Assembly (NCBI RefSeq): GCF_043641665.1
Contig: NC_092184.1
Coordinates: 15,126,108-15,190,107, forward strand
Direction of reading: 5' to 3'
Length of the DNA stretch: 64,000 bases
Source: Enoplosus armatus
Taxonomy: Eukaryota; Chordata; Actinopteri; Centrarchiformes; Enoplosidae
The notes beneath the pieces are model-generated. The model was not told the DNA's origin. It made no database searches and worked only from the letters and a program-made list of their open reading frames with translations. Shown piece after piece: positions 39,601 through 47,699 of the stretch; the stretch's first letter is position 1, and each line of letters begins with the position of its first letter. Position numbers and translations under genes: made by a program.

Positions 39601-41027
39601 GAGAGAGACGGCGTGGAGATCATTACAGCAGGTGTTTCCAGGCTGAGTAGAGACGCAGACCGCACATCCACCGGCAGCACCCAGTCCACAGGTAACTGGA
39701 GCCACTCACTTCCTCTGTTATTCTTAGAAACAAATTTTCTACCATATTAATTCAAATATTCTATCCTAATCAACTGTCGATAATCAGTTGATTGATTAGT
39801 GTCGATAATCCCTCTCTAATTACACCCCCTCAGATAAAGAGAGCAGTCCATCCTCCAGAAGTGTGATGCAGAGTTCTCTGCCAGGTAATAATCCGTTTGA
39901 GGGAGTAAAGGCAGAGGAAGAGGAGGAGGAGGAAGGATTTGTGGACCCAGAGCTTCCTTACCAAGTGGCTGAGGATGGCAAAGAAGGAGACTCATTTAAC
40001 ATGTTTCCCTCCAGAGCAGACGAAGCACTGAAAACCTGTAAGCACACAGAACAGATGGCTCAAAATCAAGTGCTGCATATGCAGATGTTGTATGTACATT
40101 TTTATACATCATTAACCCTTAACCCTCACCTGTCCCTCAGTGGCAGCATTAAAGCAGGTGTTGGTGACACAGCTGATGTCCCAGGAGGCTGCGGAGCAAA
40201 ACAAGCGCTCCACAGGGGCCCGTCTCCTCAGGACCACCTCTCTGCGGACCCCCGTAGACAACCGTGCACGGGTGATGGTCCACAATGGCTCAGACAAGAA
40301 CAGCTCCCAGACAGAAGACCCGACTCAGGACCTGGGCTCTGGGGACACGGGCTTCTTTGATTCTCCTGAAGATTATGGTGAGCCTGGGAAGTCTGAACAA
40401 TGAATTTAAAAGGTGCAGCTTGCCCAGTGCTCTTCCCTGGTGCCGATGTATTTTTCATGGTAGTAGTTCTAAATGGCTCGTTTTGATTCTCTCAGCAGGA
40501 TATTTAGTCCTGGAGGGTTACGGTGGTCCAGGGGAGAGCAGCACAGATGATGACATCTTGGCATCAACCACAGGCAAGCAGCTGCGCACCTCACAAGGCT
40601 GTGCTGCCGACTCTGGCATCAACTTGAGGTTCTCTTCAACGTCACAGGCCGGCAGCCTCTCCTCTTTCAGCAGACAGGTCTTGTCTCACCTTAGAAACCT
40701 TCAGGCCAACCTCAACTATCTGAAGGTAACAGTCATTGAGCTCACAAACAAATAAAAATAGCACAATATTTGCACATTGTGGTCATTTCTATTGCCTGAT
40801 CTGACTGTGCGTTATTTGTTTCTCTTGCAGGAGGTTGAAGCCAAGTACAATAATCTAATACGCCAAAGGCCAGAGAGGTCAGCAGCAGACACAGATGGAA
40901 ACAAAGGTATCTCAATTCACGTTCAGTGTCAACATATGAATCACTAGACCTTAATATATGAATCACTTCCTTTATGTGTCCTTTTTCTGATCCTACACCT
41001 CAATTCTTTCCCCCAGATAAGAGATAG
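8139..41027 (+). CDS. arhgef12: Rho guanine nucleotide exchange factor 12 (LARG), 40 coding exons, 1,419 residues
   Basis: Forty exons join in consistent phase with GT-AG introns and total 4,260 coding nt, ending at TAG 41025-41027. The protein order is PDZ (about 49-132), coiled coil (about 183-235), RGS-like domain (about 345-560), DH (about 777-970), PH (about 1010-1125), and an acidic/Ser-rich tail with a C-terminal coiled coil (about 1378-1410). It is a RhoA-specific exchange factor. The RGS-like domain binds activated G-alpha-12/13, the PDZ binds receptor tails such as plexin-B, and DH-PH loads RhoA with GTP at the membrane. The N-terminus (MSDTQSSFTDRF) and the PDZ sequence fit ARHGEF12 better than the paralogue ARHGEF11. 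Human ARHGEF12 is about 1,544 residues, and most of the shortfall is in linkers and tail. Whether this is a teleost a or b copy cannot be told. The start is the first in-frame ATG after a stop at 8100-8102, with a weak Kozak context (C at -3). Confidence 0.96.
10066..10305 (+). repeat. GGGCTGCAACTAAC-type element, diverged copy
   Basis: It begins AGAGTTGCACCTAACAAG, then has CATCGATTGATTC, AAAATGCCCATCACA, GGTGACATCTTCAGTTTG and AAATCTGCAACCAGC. The segment order matches the family. The 3' half is missing and the sequence switches to a different repeat at about 10310. Confidence 0.65.
10310..10855. repeat. Unclassified repeat with internal GC hairpin, ending in GTCGCCCAACCCTAA
   Basis: It directly abuts a truncated dispersed element and ends CCAGTCGCCCAACCCTAA, a terminus I associate with fish interspersed repeats. 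It contains a perfect 11-bp stem, TCCGACGCCAT at 10509-10519 against ATGGCGTCGGA at 10535-10545. No ORF is seen. Classification is uncertain. Confidence 0.4.
16312..16456 (+). repeat. 3' half of a GGGCTGCAACTAAC-type element
   Basis: CACAATTGAGAAGCTGGAAT, TTTTGGCATTTTTGCTTA, TTTTGATTGATTAATTTTCG and TCAATCAACTAATAGCTCT follow the order of the family's second half. The first half is absent, so this is a truncated insertion. Confidence 0.7.
17843..17863 (+). repeat. (TG)n microsatellite
   Basis: About ten uninterrupted TG units in arhgef12 intron 1. Confidence 0.9.
19152..19175 (+). repeat. (TG)n microsatellite
   Basis: About twelve TG units in arhgef12 intron 1. It gives rise to Cys/Val-repeat spurious ORFs. 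Confidence 0.9.
21012..21029 (+). repeat. Poly(C) run of about 18 nt
   Basis: An uninterrupted C homopolymer in arhgef12 intron 2, between the 21-nt microexon and exon 3. The length may be affected by sequencing or assembly error. Confidence 0.85.
21883..21955 (+). repeat. (AC)n microsatellite, about 73 bp with two AT interruptions
   Basis: A long CA tract about 200 nt downstream of exon 3 in arhgef12 intron 3, interrupted by two CATAC units. It creates the His-Thr repeat ORFs seen in this stretch, which are not genes. Confidence 0.95.
23622..23666 (+). repeat. (TG)22 microsatellite upstream of the candidate cassette exon
   Basis: About 22 uninterrupted TG units end at TGCTGCTGTGCTGTCTGCG, about 57 nt before the acceptor of the candidate exon at 23724. 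On the sense strand this would be a UG-rich tract in the pre-mRNA. Confidence 0.95.
23724..23789 (+). CDS. arhgef12: Candidate alternative (cassette) exon 3a of arhgef12
   Basis: A 66-nt segment lies between acceptor GTGAGCAG and donor CCTGTG|gtaaga. Exon 3 ends in phase 1 and exon 4 starts in phase 1. Read in that phase the segment is 22 stop-free codons, and both its own ends are phase 1, so it can be included or skipped without a frameshift. The predicted peptide has QKSGSSS and a polar, Glu/Lys-containing continuation before GLVQRCV. The mammalian gene has an alternative exon of about 19 residues at this exact place, with a similar KTKSSSEES core. The acceptor lacks a good pyrimidine tract, as expected for a regulated exon. 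The call is inferred and not included in the 1,419-residue count. Confidence 0.5.
26680..28531 (+). CDS. arhgef12: arhgef12 coding exons 4-7: PDZ domain and following linker (residues 49-175)
   Basis: Exons are 26680-26778, 27924-27973, 28208-28265 and 28359-28531. They encode GLVQRCVIIQKDENGFGLTV, with the carboxylate-binding GFGL at residues 63-66, then DGAAMRAGVQTGDRIIKVNG, HSNHIEVVKLIKSGSY and VALTVLGRPPG. The PDZ domain covers about 49-132. In this protein family it binds C-terminal motifs of plexin-B and other receptors, bringing RhoGEF activity to them. Residues 133-175 are Ser/Pro-rich and poorly conserved. All exon phases agree. Confidence 0.95.
28849..29399 (+). CDS. arhgef12: arhgef12 coding exons 8-9: N-terminal coiled coil (residues 176-241)
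   Basis: Exons are 28849-28926 and 29280-29399, both multiples of three. The sequence runs KVDILQKMLSREQQELQ, then KEEYSRNPSPKLLKDIQEAK and KHIPQLQGQL. Heptad-like Leu/Ile spacing and high charge indicate a coiled coil, interrupted by the NPSP turn. The same two-helix arrangement occurs in mammalian ARHGEF12 and ARHGEF11. Confidence 0.93.
29873..30710 (+). CDS. arhgef12: arhgef12 coding exons 10-12: acidic Ser/Pro linker leading into the RGS-like domain (residues 242-356)
   Basis: Exons are 29873-29980, 30337-30471 and 30609-30710, all phase 0 and multiples of three (36, 45 and 34 codons). The linker is low in hydrophobic residues and diverged from mammals. It ends in the conserved block SQIIGAEDDYFDSDQEQ at about 340-356. 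In the LARG/PDZ-RhoGEF family an acidic segment of this type just before the RGS-like core contacts the G-alpha subunit. Because each exon is symmetric, skipping would keep frame. Confidence 0.92.
30907..33331 (+). CDS. arhgef12: arhgef12 coding exons 13-19: RGS-like (LH) domain (residues 357-571)
   Basis: Exons are 30907-31017, 31106-31204, 31734-31776, 32099-32204, 32315-32452, 32575-32607 and 33217-33331. Recognisable blocks are LKSRPAHLAAFLHHVISQFD, LCYLYADLYKQTNSKETRR, ISADLDRRRTELIPEE, EDFRQKRSMGLTVAEVEL and TMQYVIYTYMKHLGVRVKEP. This domain binds GTP-loaded G-alpha-12/13, speeds its GTP hydrolysis and couples receptor activation to RhoA. Exon 18 is only 33 nt. It and its neighbours are phase-consistent across four non-zero-phase junctions, which supports the model. 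Confidence 0.95.
33422..34165 (+). CDS. arhgef12: arhgef12 coding exons 20-23: linker between RGS-like and DH domains (residues 572-732)
   Basis: Exons are 33422-33527, 33609-33812, 33899-34037 and 34133-34165 (33 nt). They contain a basic stretch, KTEKEGEEKVKKPRFPSILG, followed by PQRRPSR and a long Ser/Asp-rich, likely disordered region. The FPSILGP.RRPSR block is conserved with human; the rest is variable. No repeat insertion disrupts the frame. Introns are 81-95 nt, among the shortest in the gene. Confidence 0.93.
34278..38474 (+). CDS. arhgef12: arhgef12 coding exons 24-30: Dbl-homology (DH) domain (residues 732-1000)
   Basis: Exons are 34278-34429, 34630-34776, 35117-35202, 36004-36129, 36413-36527, 38084-38184 and 38397-38474. 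The domain starts after DPPNWQQLV and EIKRQEVINELFYTERAHV. It includes the signature QRLTKYPLLLENI (QRLTKYPLLL at 924-933) and ends near QAVKESEDKQRLEDYQRRLD. DH domains contact RhoA switch regions and release GDP. All conserved helices appear intact. Introns 25 and 28 carry long CA/TG repeats close to their splice sites. Confidence 0.96.
34777..35116 (+). other. arhgef12: arhgef12 intron 25 with CA repeats at both ends
   Basis: This 340-nt intron has a (AC)12 tract at 34779-34803 that begins within the donor (GCATG|gtacacac) and a longer (CA)27-28 tract at 35027-35081, ending 35 nt before exon 26. The donor lacks the consensus G at +5. Confidence 0.9.
36632..36671 (+). repeat. (TG)20 microsatellite in arhgef12 intron 28
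   Basis: Twenty uninterrupted TG units start about 105 nt downstream of the exon 28 donor. Confidence 0.95.
36752..36965 (+). repeat. GGGCTGCAACTAAC-type element in arhgef12 intron 28
   Basis: ATAACGATTATTTTCATTTT, GGTTAATCAATAAATTATTT, AAAATTCCCATCACAAATTT, AGCAAATCTTCACATTTGAG and TTTTGGGCATTTCTG follow the family's segment order. It is missing its extreme ends. Confidence 0.65.
38654..39503 (+). CDS. arhgef12: arhgef12 coding exons 31-34: PH domain (residues 1001-1137)
   Basis: Exons are 38654-38729, 38859-39026, 39245-39332 and 39426-39503. Blocks are NLDLTKRTMVHEGPLSWKV, ELYTLLLEDILVLLQKQDER, FSPIIKLNTVLVRSVATD and FFVLSMSENGAQIYELMAP, ending after TWQRLI with the expected C-terminal helix. 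In DH-PH tandems of this family the PH domain stabilises the RhoA complex and binds membranes or activated Rho. The exon 31 donor (ATTG|gtttgt) is weak, but phase and homology require it. Confidence 0.95.
39597..41027 (+). CDS. arhgef12: arhgef12 coding exons 35-40: C-terminal regulatory tail (residues 1137-1419)
   Basis: Exons are 39597-39691, 39834-40037, 40141-40377, 40499-40725, 40831-40906 and 41017-41027. The tail has an NPF motif at 1188-1190 followed by a run of seven Glu (1196-1202), a helix LAALKQVLVTQLMSQEAAEQ (about 1237-1256), the conserved block YLVLEGYGGPGESSTDDD, and a C-terminal coiled coil LSHLRNLQANLNYLKEVEAK. In this family the C-terminus mediates homo- or hetero-oligomerisation. 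The last coding exon supplies only Asp, Lys, Arg and the stop. Exon 38 has a tandem NAGNAG acceptor (40495 or 40498). This tail is shorter than the human one. Confidence 0.92.
39766..39813. repeat. Possible terminal fragment of a TCGATAATC-containing element
   Basis: CAACTGTCGATAATCAGTTG followed by ATTGATTAGTGTCGATAATC resembles the ends of the GGGCTGCAACTAAC family. It is too short to assign firmly. It lies in intron 35, 20 nt before the exon 36 acceptor. Confidence 0.3.
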
Positions 41028-42225
41028 TGGAAGTCCGTGCCTCTGCTTTTGGCTCTGGTCCCAAAGAGGAAGTACCGACTTGTAGTCTGTTCCTACTTCT
41101 TGTGTCCTGGACTTTCTGGACATCCTATAAGCTTGTCCTCTCACTGCTGAGCCCCCTTTCTTCTATTGCCGTCGCCCACGGTTGCCACAGAGAATGAGAG
41201 ACTTGAGTGTGAGCAGGAACGTTTGAAGGGAGGAGTCATCTTTGTGATGCCGCGCCTCCCCCCTCCGTCAGCACAAGGCAATCAGGGAAGTGGGATCGCC
41301 CCAAAACCTCACCCCTCTACCATCTAACACCCATTTTCCCCGGAACTCCCTGCAAGAAAGAGAACTTATACCAAAATGTACAAAGATGTGTGTTTAGAAT
41401 ATATATATATGAAACACAAAACAAGAAAAGGAAAATTTTAAGATAATGTATTAAGATTTTTTTTATCCCAAGATGTATTTATTTTCTTTCCTTTCATTTT
41501 TTTTTTTAAAGTGTTTCCCACATTGCTTGCATGCTTTTGGCCATGGTGTTACCTTTTTGGCTGCTTTTCCTGCTTCAGTCATAAATGGTTAGTGTGAGTG
41601 TTGAGTGCACGCTAGCATACGAGCACGCTAGCCTAGCGTACCCTGGTGAAATGGCAGGAATGTATTCAGACTGATAGAGGCCAGAGTTGCACTGGTGATG
41701 GATAGATCCCATTGTGTTACAAACTCTGGAAAGTCTAGAATTTCAGATGATTCTAGGTGTGGTGTTAACTAGAATGAAGAGTCTGTAGGCTCTGATCTGG
41801 TCCTGTTGCATTTCTGTGCTGCCTCCTTCCTCCTCCTCACTGTGAGGGGTGTTTTGCCTCTCGTCTGCTCCTCTTCTCCTTTGCGTGTGATTCGCCCCCC
41901 TTCTTTTCCCTGTGAACACTTATGGGTGTCATCCTTCTCCTCTCCCTCATAGCCCAGTGGCTTTCATGCTTATTTATCCCCTCCCACTCTCTATATGTCA
42001 TGCTTCCTCATCTGCCTTTGGGTGTCTTGCCCCCCCCCTACAAGGAGCGGTCATGCTCTTTCTGTATCAGCTCCTGACAGAAATGCTGCTTCTCTCTGCT
42101 GCTGTTGGCGATGCTGATCTGACTGCCTGATATTCTAATAATGTCATGAAGTTCAACATATACTGTACAATGATCAAGTTGGAAGGTTATGTAAAACTTT
42201 AATAAATAAATGGTGCCATGACACA
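41028..42225 (+). other. arhgef12: arhgef12 3' UTR and poly(A) signal
   Basis: After the TAG at 41025 there is about 1.2 kb of untranslated sequence with an AU-rich part near 41390-41520, ending at overlapping AATAAATAAA at 42201-42210. Cleavage is expected about 15-25 nt downstream. No competing exon is visible. Confidence 0.65.
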
Positions 42226-45200
42226 TTCAAAAAGGAAAACCTTGCCTGTTTTTGTTTTTTTTTATTAATATATATTTTTGAGTGTCATGAAAAGATGTAA
42301 AAGGACCACATTGTCAGGCTGCTACACTGACGGTACTTATTGAATGACAGTTTCTGTAATGGAGGAATGATTGACGATCATTTTTTCACTTAAAGGCTTA
42401 TTAGAAAGATCAAGGACACCTGAGCATTAGTCATGATGGATCAGCCAAGTGACAACGAAACATTCGGTTATGCTATTAATCTCTAAACTTTAAATAACCA
42501 AGCCGTCAGATCAGAACTGCAGGCTGCTCACCCCATTTTTTCTCCTGGTTGAATTATAGTTCCTGTTAAAGAGAATCGTTGACATTTGTCAGTATATTTA
42601 AACCCACTATGTCCACTGGTCTTAATATATCTGTACTACATGTGCCGACCTCTTGTCCTTACGCTTGTCAGATGGTGTAAATTGTTCAGACGTCAGTATG
42701 TCATCATGTGCTTGTTATATTCCCCGATGATGGAATGTCACCTCCATTCATCTTAAAGTAAGATTTTCTCTTTCTGTGCAACATGATTCTCCATGTTCCT
42801 GGGGTTTTAATCTCTCCTAATGTAATCACATTTTACTGTGCGTCATATCCTAATCATAATTCATTAATTTAGCTAAAAATAACTTGACTCAATGCTTCAT
42901 ATTTAAACTTGCAGTAAGTGATATTTTTAGCCACTTTGGAGCAGCAGGAAGCAAGCTGAGAACACAACTATCACTGTTTAAGTTTAGGCGGCAACCTTGT
43001 TAGAAAACAGTTGCCTATTTAACATCTAGCAGACGCAGCAACATTATCATTCGTTTGGTGTTCTGTTTCTGGCCACCTGGCAAATAAAAGTTTAGCGTTA
43101 AAAGCTTTTACTGTCCTTTTAGCTCTTTTTATTTTGTCTCCATCAACGTTAACTATGAGGGGAACATCTGTTTCTGTTCACCAGCTAGCTAGCAGTTAGT
43201 ATGCTGTTTGGTGCTCTGCACAGTATCAGAGCTTTTTCGCTGAAAACAGCTGCCAACTGCCACCACAAACCATGCTATGATTAAAAATATTGATTATGTG
43301 ATCATAATTAGTATTTAAAGTCTCCTACGATAACTTTTTACTTAAGTCCTAATTCATTAATGTATCTAAAATTAACTCAGTTACTAAATATTGACCTTTT
43401 TAACAATGTTTTATATTTTAGTGAATTTTAAGTGTTTAACATAGTTTCAGAACTTGCTTTTTCTTTGTGCCCACAGTTCAACTCCAATTCCATGAAAGTA
43501 TACTGTGTAAGTGAATGAGCTAGCTATTTAATAGTGTGCAGGAGCATTTTGACTTGCATTGCAGCTGGCAGGGATTCGGGGTTTGAACTTTGGACATTTG
43601 AAAGATGACCTCTTGTCTGTGGGAAAACCGAAAGTGAATGACACCTGAAATGTTAAGCATGTTCTCGCCTGAAGCCATTCTAAAAATTGAAAACGGGGTT
43701 GAAAATGTGGACATTTTGGAGCATTTTAATTTGACCCCTCATAGTTAAACGTCAAGAATTTCGCTTTTGACCTTAACAGAATGAAGTGCTTTTTGTAGAC
43801 ATTTGGCAGCACTAAATGTCAGGAGGGTCAGTATTTTTAAAGGACCCATCAGGGAGGTTTGATCAAGGACACCAGAGGAGGTGATGATCATTACCAGCAG
43901 GTGGCAAACTTTCCCCATTAAACATCAAGTCAAGAAGACCCACCCTGAAACCTGCAGTGACATCAGAGTTTTAAATAACCCAGGGTACCTATTGATTTTC
44001 CGGATGCATTTGACTCTAGTGTCTGACAAATAAATGGAGTAAGAAATGTACCCAGCTTGCCTCCCTAATGAGACAAAGCCTTGATCAGGAGGATCCCACA
44101 GAGGGCTGTGCGGCATTTATTGTGACTTTGTCGGGGTTTGCTGCTACCTATATTAGTGGAGTCAACATCAGTGTTATGCCTGGCAGTGATTTTTGCTTGG
44201 TGTGTCTGAATGGAAAGCAGGAGGACACCTCACAGTCTGAATGACATGTTCCCTCTTTTTCTCTCTCCGTCACCCTGACTGTAGGCATGCTGCAGTGAAA
44301 CGGGGAGAGGAGAGGGAGGATGTGTTATGAGGAGACAATGAAGAAGCCAGACTAGGTATGCATGGGAAAATGGTAAGGAAGAGGATGGAAAGACGATAAA
44401 TTAAGAGTAATAGAGGGGAAGGGGCAGAGTGTGATAAAGACACGGGAGATGAAGAGAGGACAAGAGGGAGAAGAGAGGGGACGATAATTGATTGTCTCAT
44501 TTCTCCACATGCACCTGTCACCGAGCTAATTGGAGTGGCGAAGACAAAGAGGAGAGAGGTGTCAGTCACATCTGAGCCTTTCAGGAGGGCAGTTCGTGTC
44601 AAGCTCCGATGAGACAAGCCGTTCTTCTCCTCCTCCTCCTCCTCCTCTTCCCCCTCCCCCCGTCAGCTATGCAACAGTGCCGTGAGTCAGGCTGGAAAAT
44701 GAAGCTTTATCCTTCTGGAGGAATCCGAAATTGGTCCCGTGCACAAGCAAAAGCCAAAGACCTGCAATTGTTGTTGGGTTTTTTTTTATTTCACCCACCA
44801 GGCCTTTCAAGTCGTGTCATCCTTTTAAATATAGTATAAAAACTGAACCGAAAACATTCACCCACATGTTTTCAGAGACTGATTTGCATAGATTTTGGAT
44901 ACATATTCAAGGCTGAAAATCAAGTTCAGGATTTGATTTGTTTACCTGATGCTGGAGGACTGTTGCAGATGATTATGGTGGAGCGCATCGTTTTGGTTGT
45001 TGCCATGGGGCTTAATTCCAAGATAAGGATGCTTGACTAAATAACTCACCTGTGACAGGAAACAAGGAGAATTGTTCCCCAGACTGCTTTGCAATCATCA
45101 AACTCTGAACATCAGTGCATATAAGTGAACTGAAGTTCCTAAACACACGTGCACATACACTGTATATGTGTCCTGTAGGAGTTTCTCATCAATATGCTAA

Positions 45201-47147
45201 TGCATCTACAAGTGCATCTATTACCATTCTGATGTTTCAGGTGTTACATATTTACACAGCAGCTTGTCTGCCTGCAGCCACTGTTCATCTGCATCACTGT
45301 ATGGAACTGAATCAAACTCTATTGTTGCTGCATGACTGGCTGCTACAGCCGGTGTTGTCACATGGAGAAGTATCCAGTGCCACTACTCATGTTCAAACTT
45401 GACGTTTCCACTCTGCAAATCATGCACAGAATGGGCCTCATTCTCTATTCTGCGCGCTTCATTTTTTTTCGGGGTTTGGTGGAGTGCGCTGTTCATCAAT
45501 ATTCATCCGTGTTTGCAGTGGGATGCTCCCACGCAGCCTTCCTGAGCTGCTCTTCTTACCAATATATATGGTCAATCAGCGGTGTGATCTGCAAGACTGC
45601 GAGAGGTCACACGTAAGATCAGTCAAGAAAATAATTGGTTGTATTCCTCCAGTACTTCTGCGCGGCTTTAGCAGAGTCACAGTGGGGTTGTTTTCCTGTG
45701 CAATAAATCACTGTCTAGTTGCATGCTGCTCATCAAAGACTATTATATTCAAACTGTGGAGGAAATAAATAAAGACGGAAATAACGTGGACTCCTCCTAA
45801 AAAGTTGGATTAAAGTAAATCAGCTATTCAGTGATTTATGGCTGTGGTTATTGTCTTTTTTTTGGGGGGGGGGGGGTTTGTAACAGCTTGTCACACTAGA
45901 AAAATTAGTTCACTCTTCTCTCCCCTCTGTAGGCTTTCAAATGTTTATTTTTATTGTAAATATTTACATTTAAGAAGAATTTTTGCCTGTTTGTAATCAG
46001 ACTGTACTGCCAAATACATGTCATACTGAATCAAGGATGTTTGATGATTCCTTGTTATACGGTCACCTCAATTATAACCTGTGTCCCAAATGGGAACCCC
46101 TGACCTTATGGGAATGATTTTCATGCTGCACTTCTCCCCCCTCCATCGAGCAGAAGCCAATATCTGATGGATTGGAGTGAAGATCAATGTGCTCTCCACA
46201 GTCTGATTAATCCATAGCCTCTCTGGAGTAATCATTGTCCCAAGCACAACCAAGAGCCAGACGAAACGCGGTGAGGATGCATTAAGCCGATGCTGAGAGA
46301 TGATGAACTGACTCCTTCAAATGGGCGGAATATGCTAAAATGTGTGCTGCTGAAAGCACAGAGTCACGTATGCCATCCAACAAAAAGGATACCTGAACCT
46401 ATTCAGTTGCTGTTGCTGTGGGACACTTTATAATCAACCTATCCAATAATGAATAGGAACCTGTGGCATGGCTTGGCTTGGCGTTAACCCTGTCTAATTA
46501 CCACACCGCACTTTGATGGAGTATCTGGGTAAAAAGCTCCAGGCGGGCCAGCTGGCATTGTGCTCCCCGGGTTCAGTCTGCTGTGAAAGAGAAACCAGAG
46601 AAAGCGCCGCACAGGCGTTGAGCTGTTGAGCTGTGACCTGGGACCGAGCTGAGCGTAGCTCAGAGCCGCAGCAGAAATCGATGGCAGTTTTGGCAGGCAT
46701 GCGTCTGCTGATTTTGGTGACCAACACTGGCAAGATACACAGCTGCTGCTGCTGCTGCTTCTGTCCTGCCAGGTTGGTTGGACAGAGAGTGGCTGTCTGG
46801 TTTCGTGTCCAGTGCAAACATGCAAACGACGAGGAAAAAAAGAAGAAAAATTAAGTCAGAAATGAAAACAAAGTGAGATGTTTGAGGCTTAAGTGGGTTG
46901 CTCACATATGGCTTGATGTCAGCTGCTCTGTGTTGTCCCCTGGGCATGTGATGGGTCCTCAGTTGCATTAAATGACAGCGATGGATGGAGACTGCCTCGC
47001 TCCTCCTGATGCTGGATTTGGTTGAGAGGAGAAATTGATTAGCTAGTTAACATCCATAATATATGGCTGCCACCATCAAGACACATATGGAAGAAGAGTA
47101 ATTCAAAACAGAACCCAACACAGTGGAATACATCTTTCATTTAACCA
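42226..47147. other. Gene-free region downstream of arhgef12
   Basis: No supported exon on either strand. It contains an approximate direct repeat (42849-42890 and 43348-43380) that may bracket an old element, a CTC/TCC run at 44627-44647 and a T8G13 homopolymer run at 45856-45876. The ORFs here, mostly minus-strand at 44270-44617 and 46484-46968, have low-complexity composition, overlap each other in several frames and match no family I know. Confidence 0.55.
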
Positions 47148-47699
47148 TTAAAGGAGTAGTTCAACATTTATTCCCTTCCATGCTGAGACTTAGTTGAGAA
47201 GATCAATCACTCTCATGTTTGTAAATGTGTAGCTGGAGCGAGCAGCAAGTTAGCTTAGCTTAGCATAAAGACTAGAAACTGCTAGCCTGGCTCTGTCTAC
47301 AGGTCACAAAATCCGCCTAACAGCACCTCTAAAGCTCACTAATTATCACCTCTTTAGATGTTGCAGTAACATGGTATGCACCTTAACTATCAGAATCAGA
47401 GTCAGAATCAGAAATACTTTATTGATCCCCGGGGGGCGCCCTTGAATTGTTGTTTTTACACTTGCAATGGTTTTTGTATGGATCAAACAAACAAGATGTA
47501 ACATGTTGGTTGGTGAGCTTTAGAGATGCTAGTACACAGATTTTGTTACCTTTGGACGGAGCCAGGCCGTTTCCCCTGTTTCCAGTCTTTGTGCTAAACT
47601 AACCTAACCAGCTGCTGGCTCCAGCTGGACAAATGTGAGAGTGTTATCAATCTCCTCATCTAACTCTCAGCAACAAAATGTCAAACTATCCCCATTAAA
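47148..47699. mobile_element. Foldback MITE (long inverted repeat) with an internal insertion
   Basis: The left arm starts TTAAAGGAGTAGTTCAACAT and contains TTAGCTTAGCTTAGCATAAA, CTAGCCTGGCTCTGTC and CACCTCTAAAGCTCACTAAT. The right arm read in reverse complement has GGGGATAGTTTGACATTTTG, CAGCAGCTGGTTAGGTTAG, CACAAAGACTGGAAACAGGG, GCCTGGCTCCGTCCAAAGG and CATCTCTAAAGCTCACCAAC. The two arms of about 200 bp pair almost throughout. The centre at 47392-47437 carries a separate repeat tail with GAAATACTTTATTGATCCCC. Confidence 0.8.
47392..47437 (+). repeat. Retroelement-like 3' tail (ACTTTATTGATCCCCGGGGGG)
   Basis: GAATCAGAGTCAGAATCAGA followed by AATACTTTATTGATCCCC resembles the common 3' tail of fish non-LTR elements. 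It sits in the loop of the foldback MITE. The element class is from memory of teleost repeats and not certain. Confidence 0.5.

Noticed and set aside
39863..40360. 165-residue ORF on the + strand
   Set aside because: The first part is genuine exon 36, but it then runs through intron 36 and enters exon 37 in the wrong frame. Only the exon portions are kept.
44270..46968. Several minus- and plus-strand ORFs of 60-115 residues downstream of arhgef12
   Set aside because: Low-complexity Ser/Leu or Cys-rich sequences overlapping one another, without splice-consistent partners or family resemblance.
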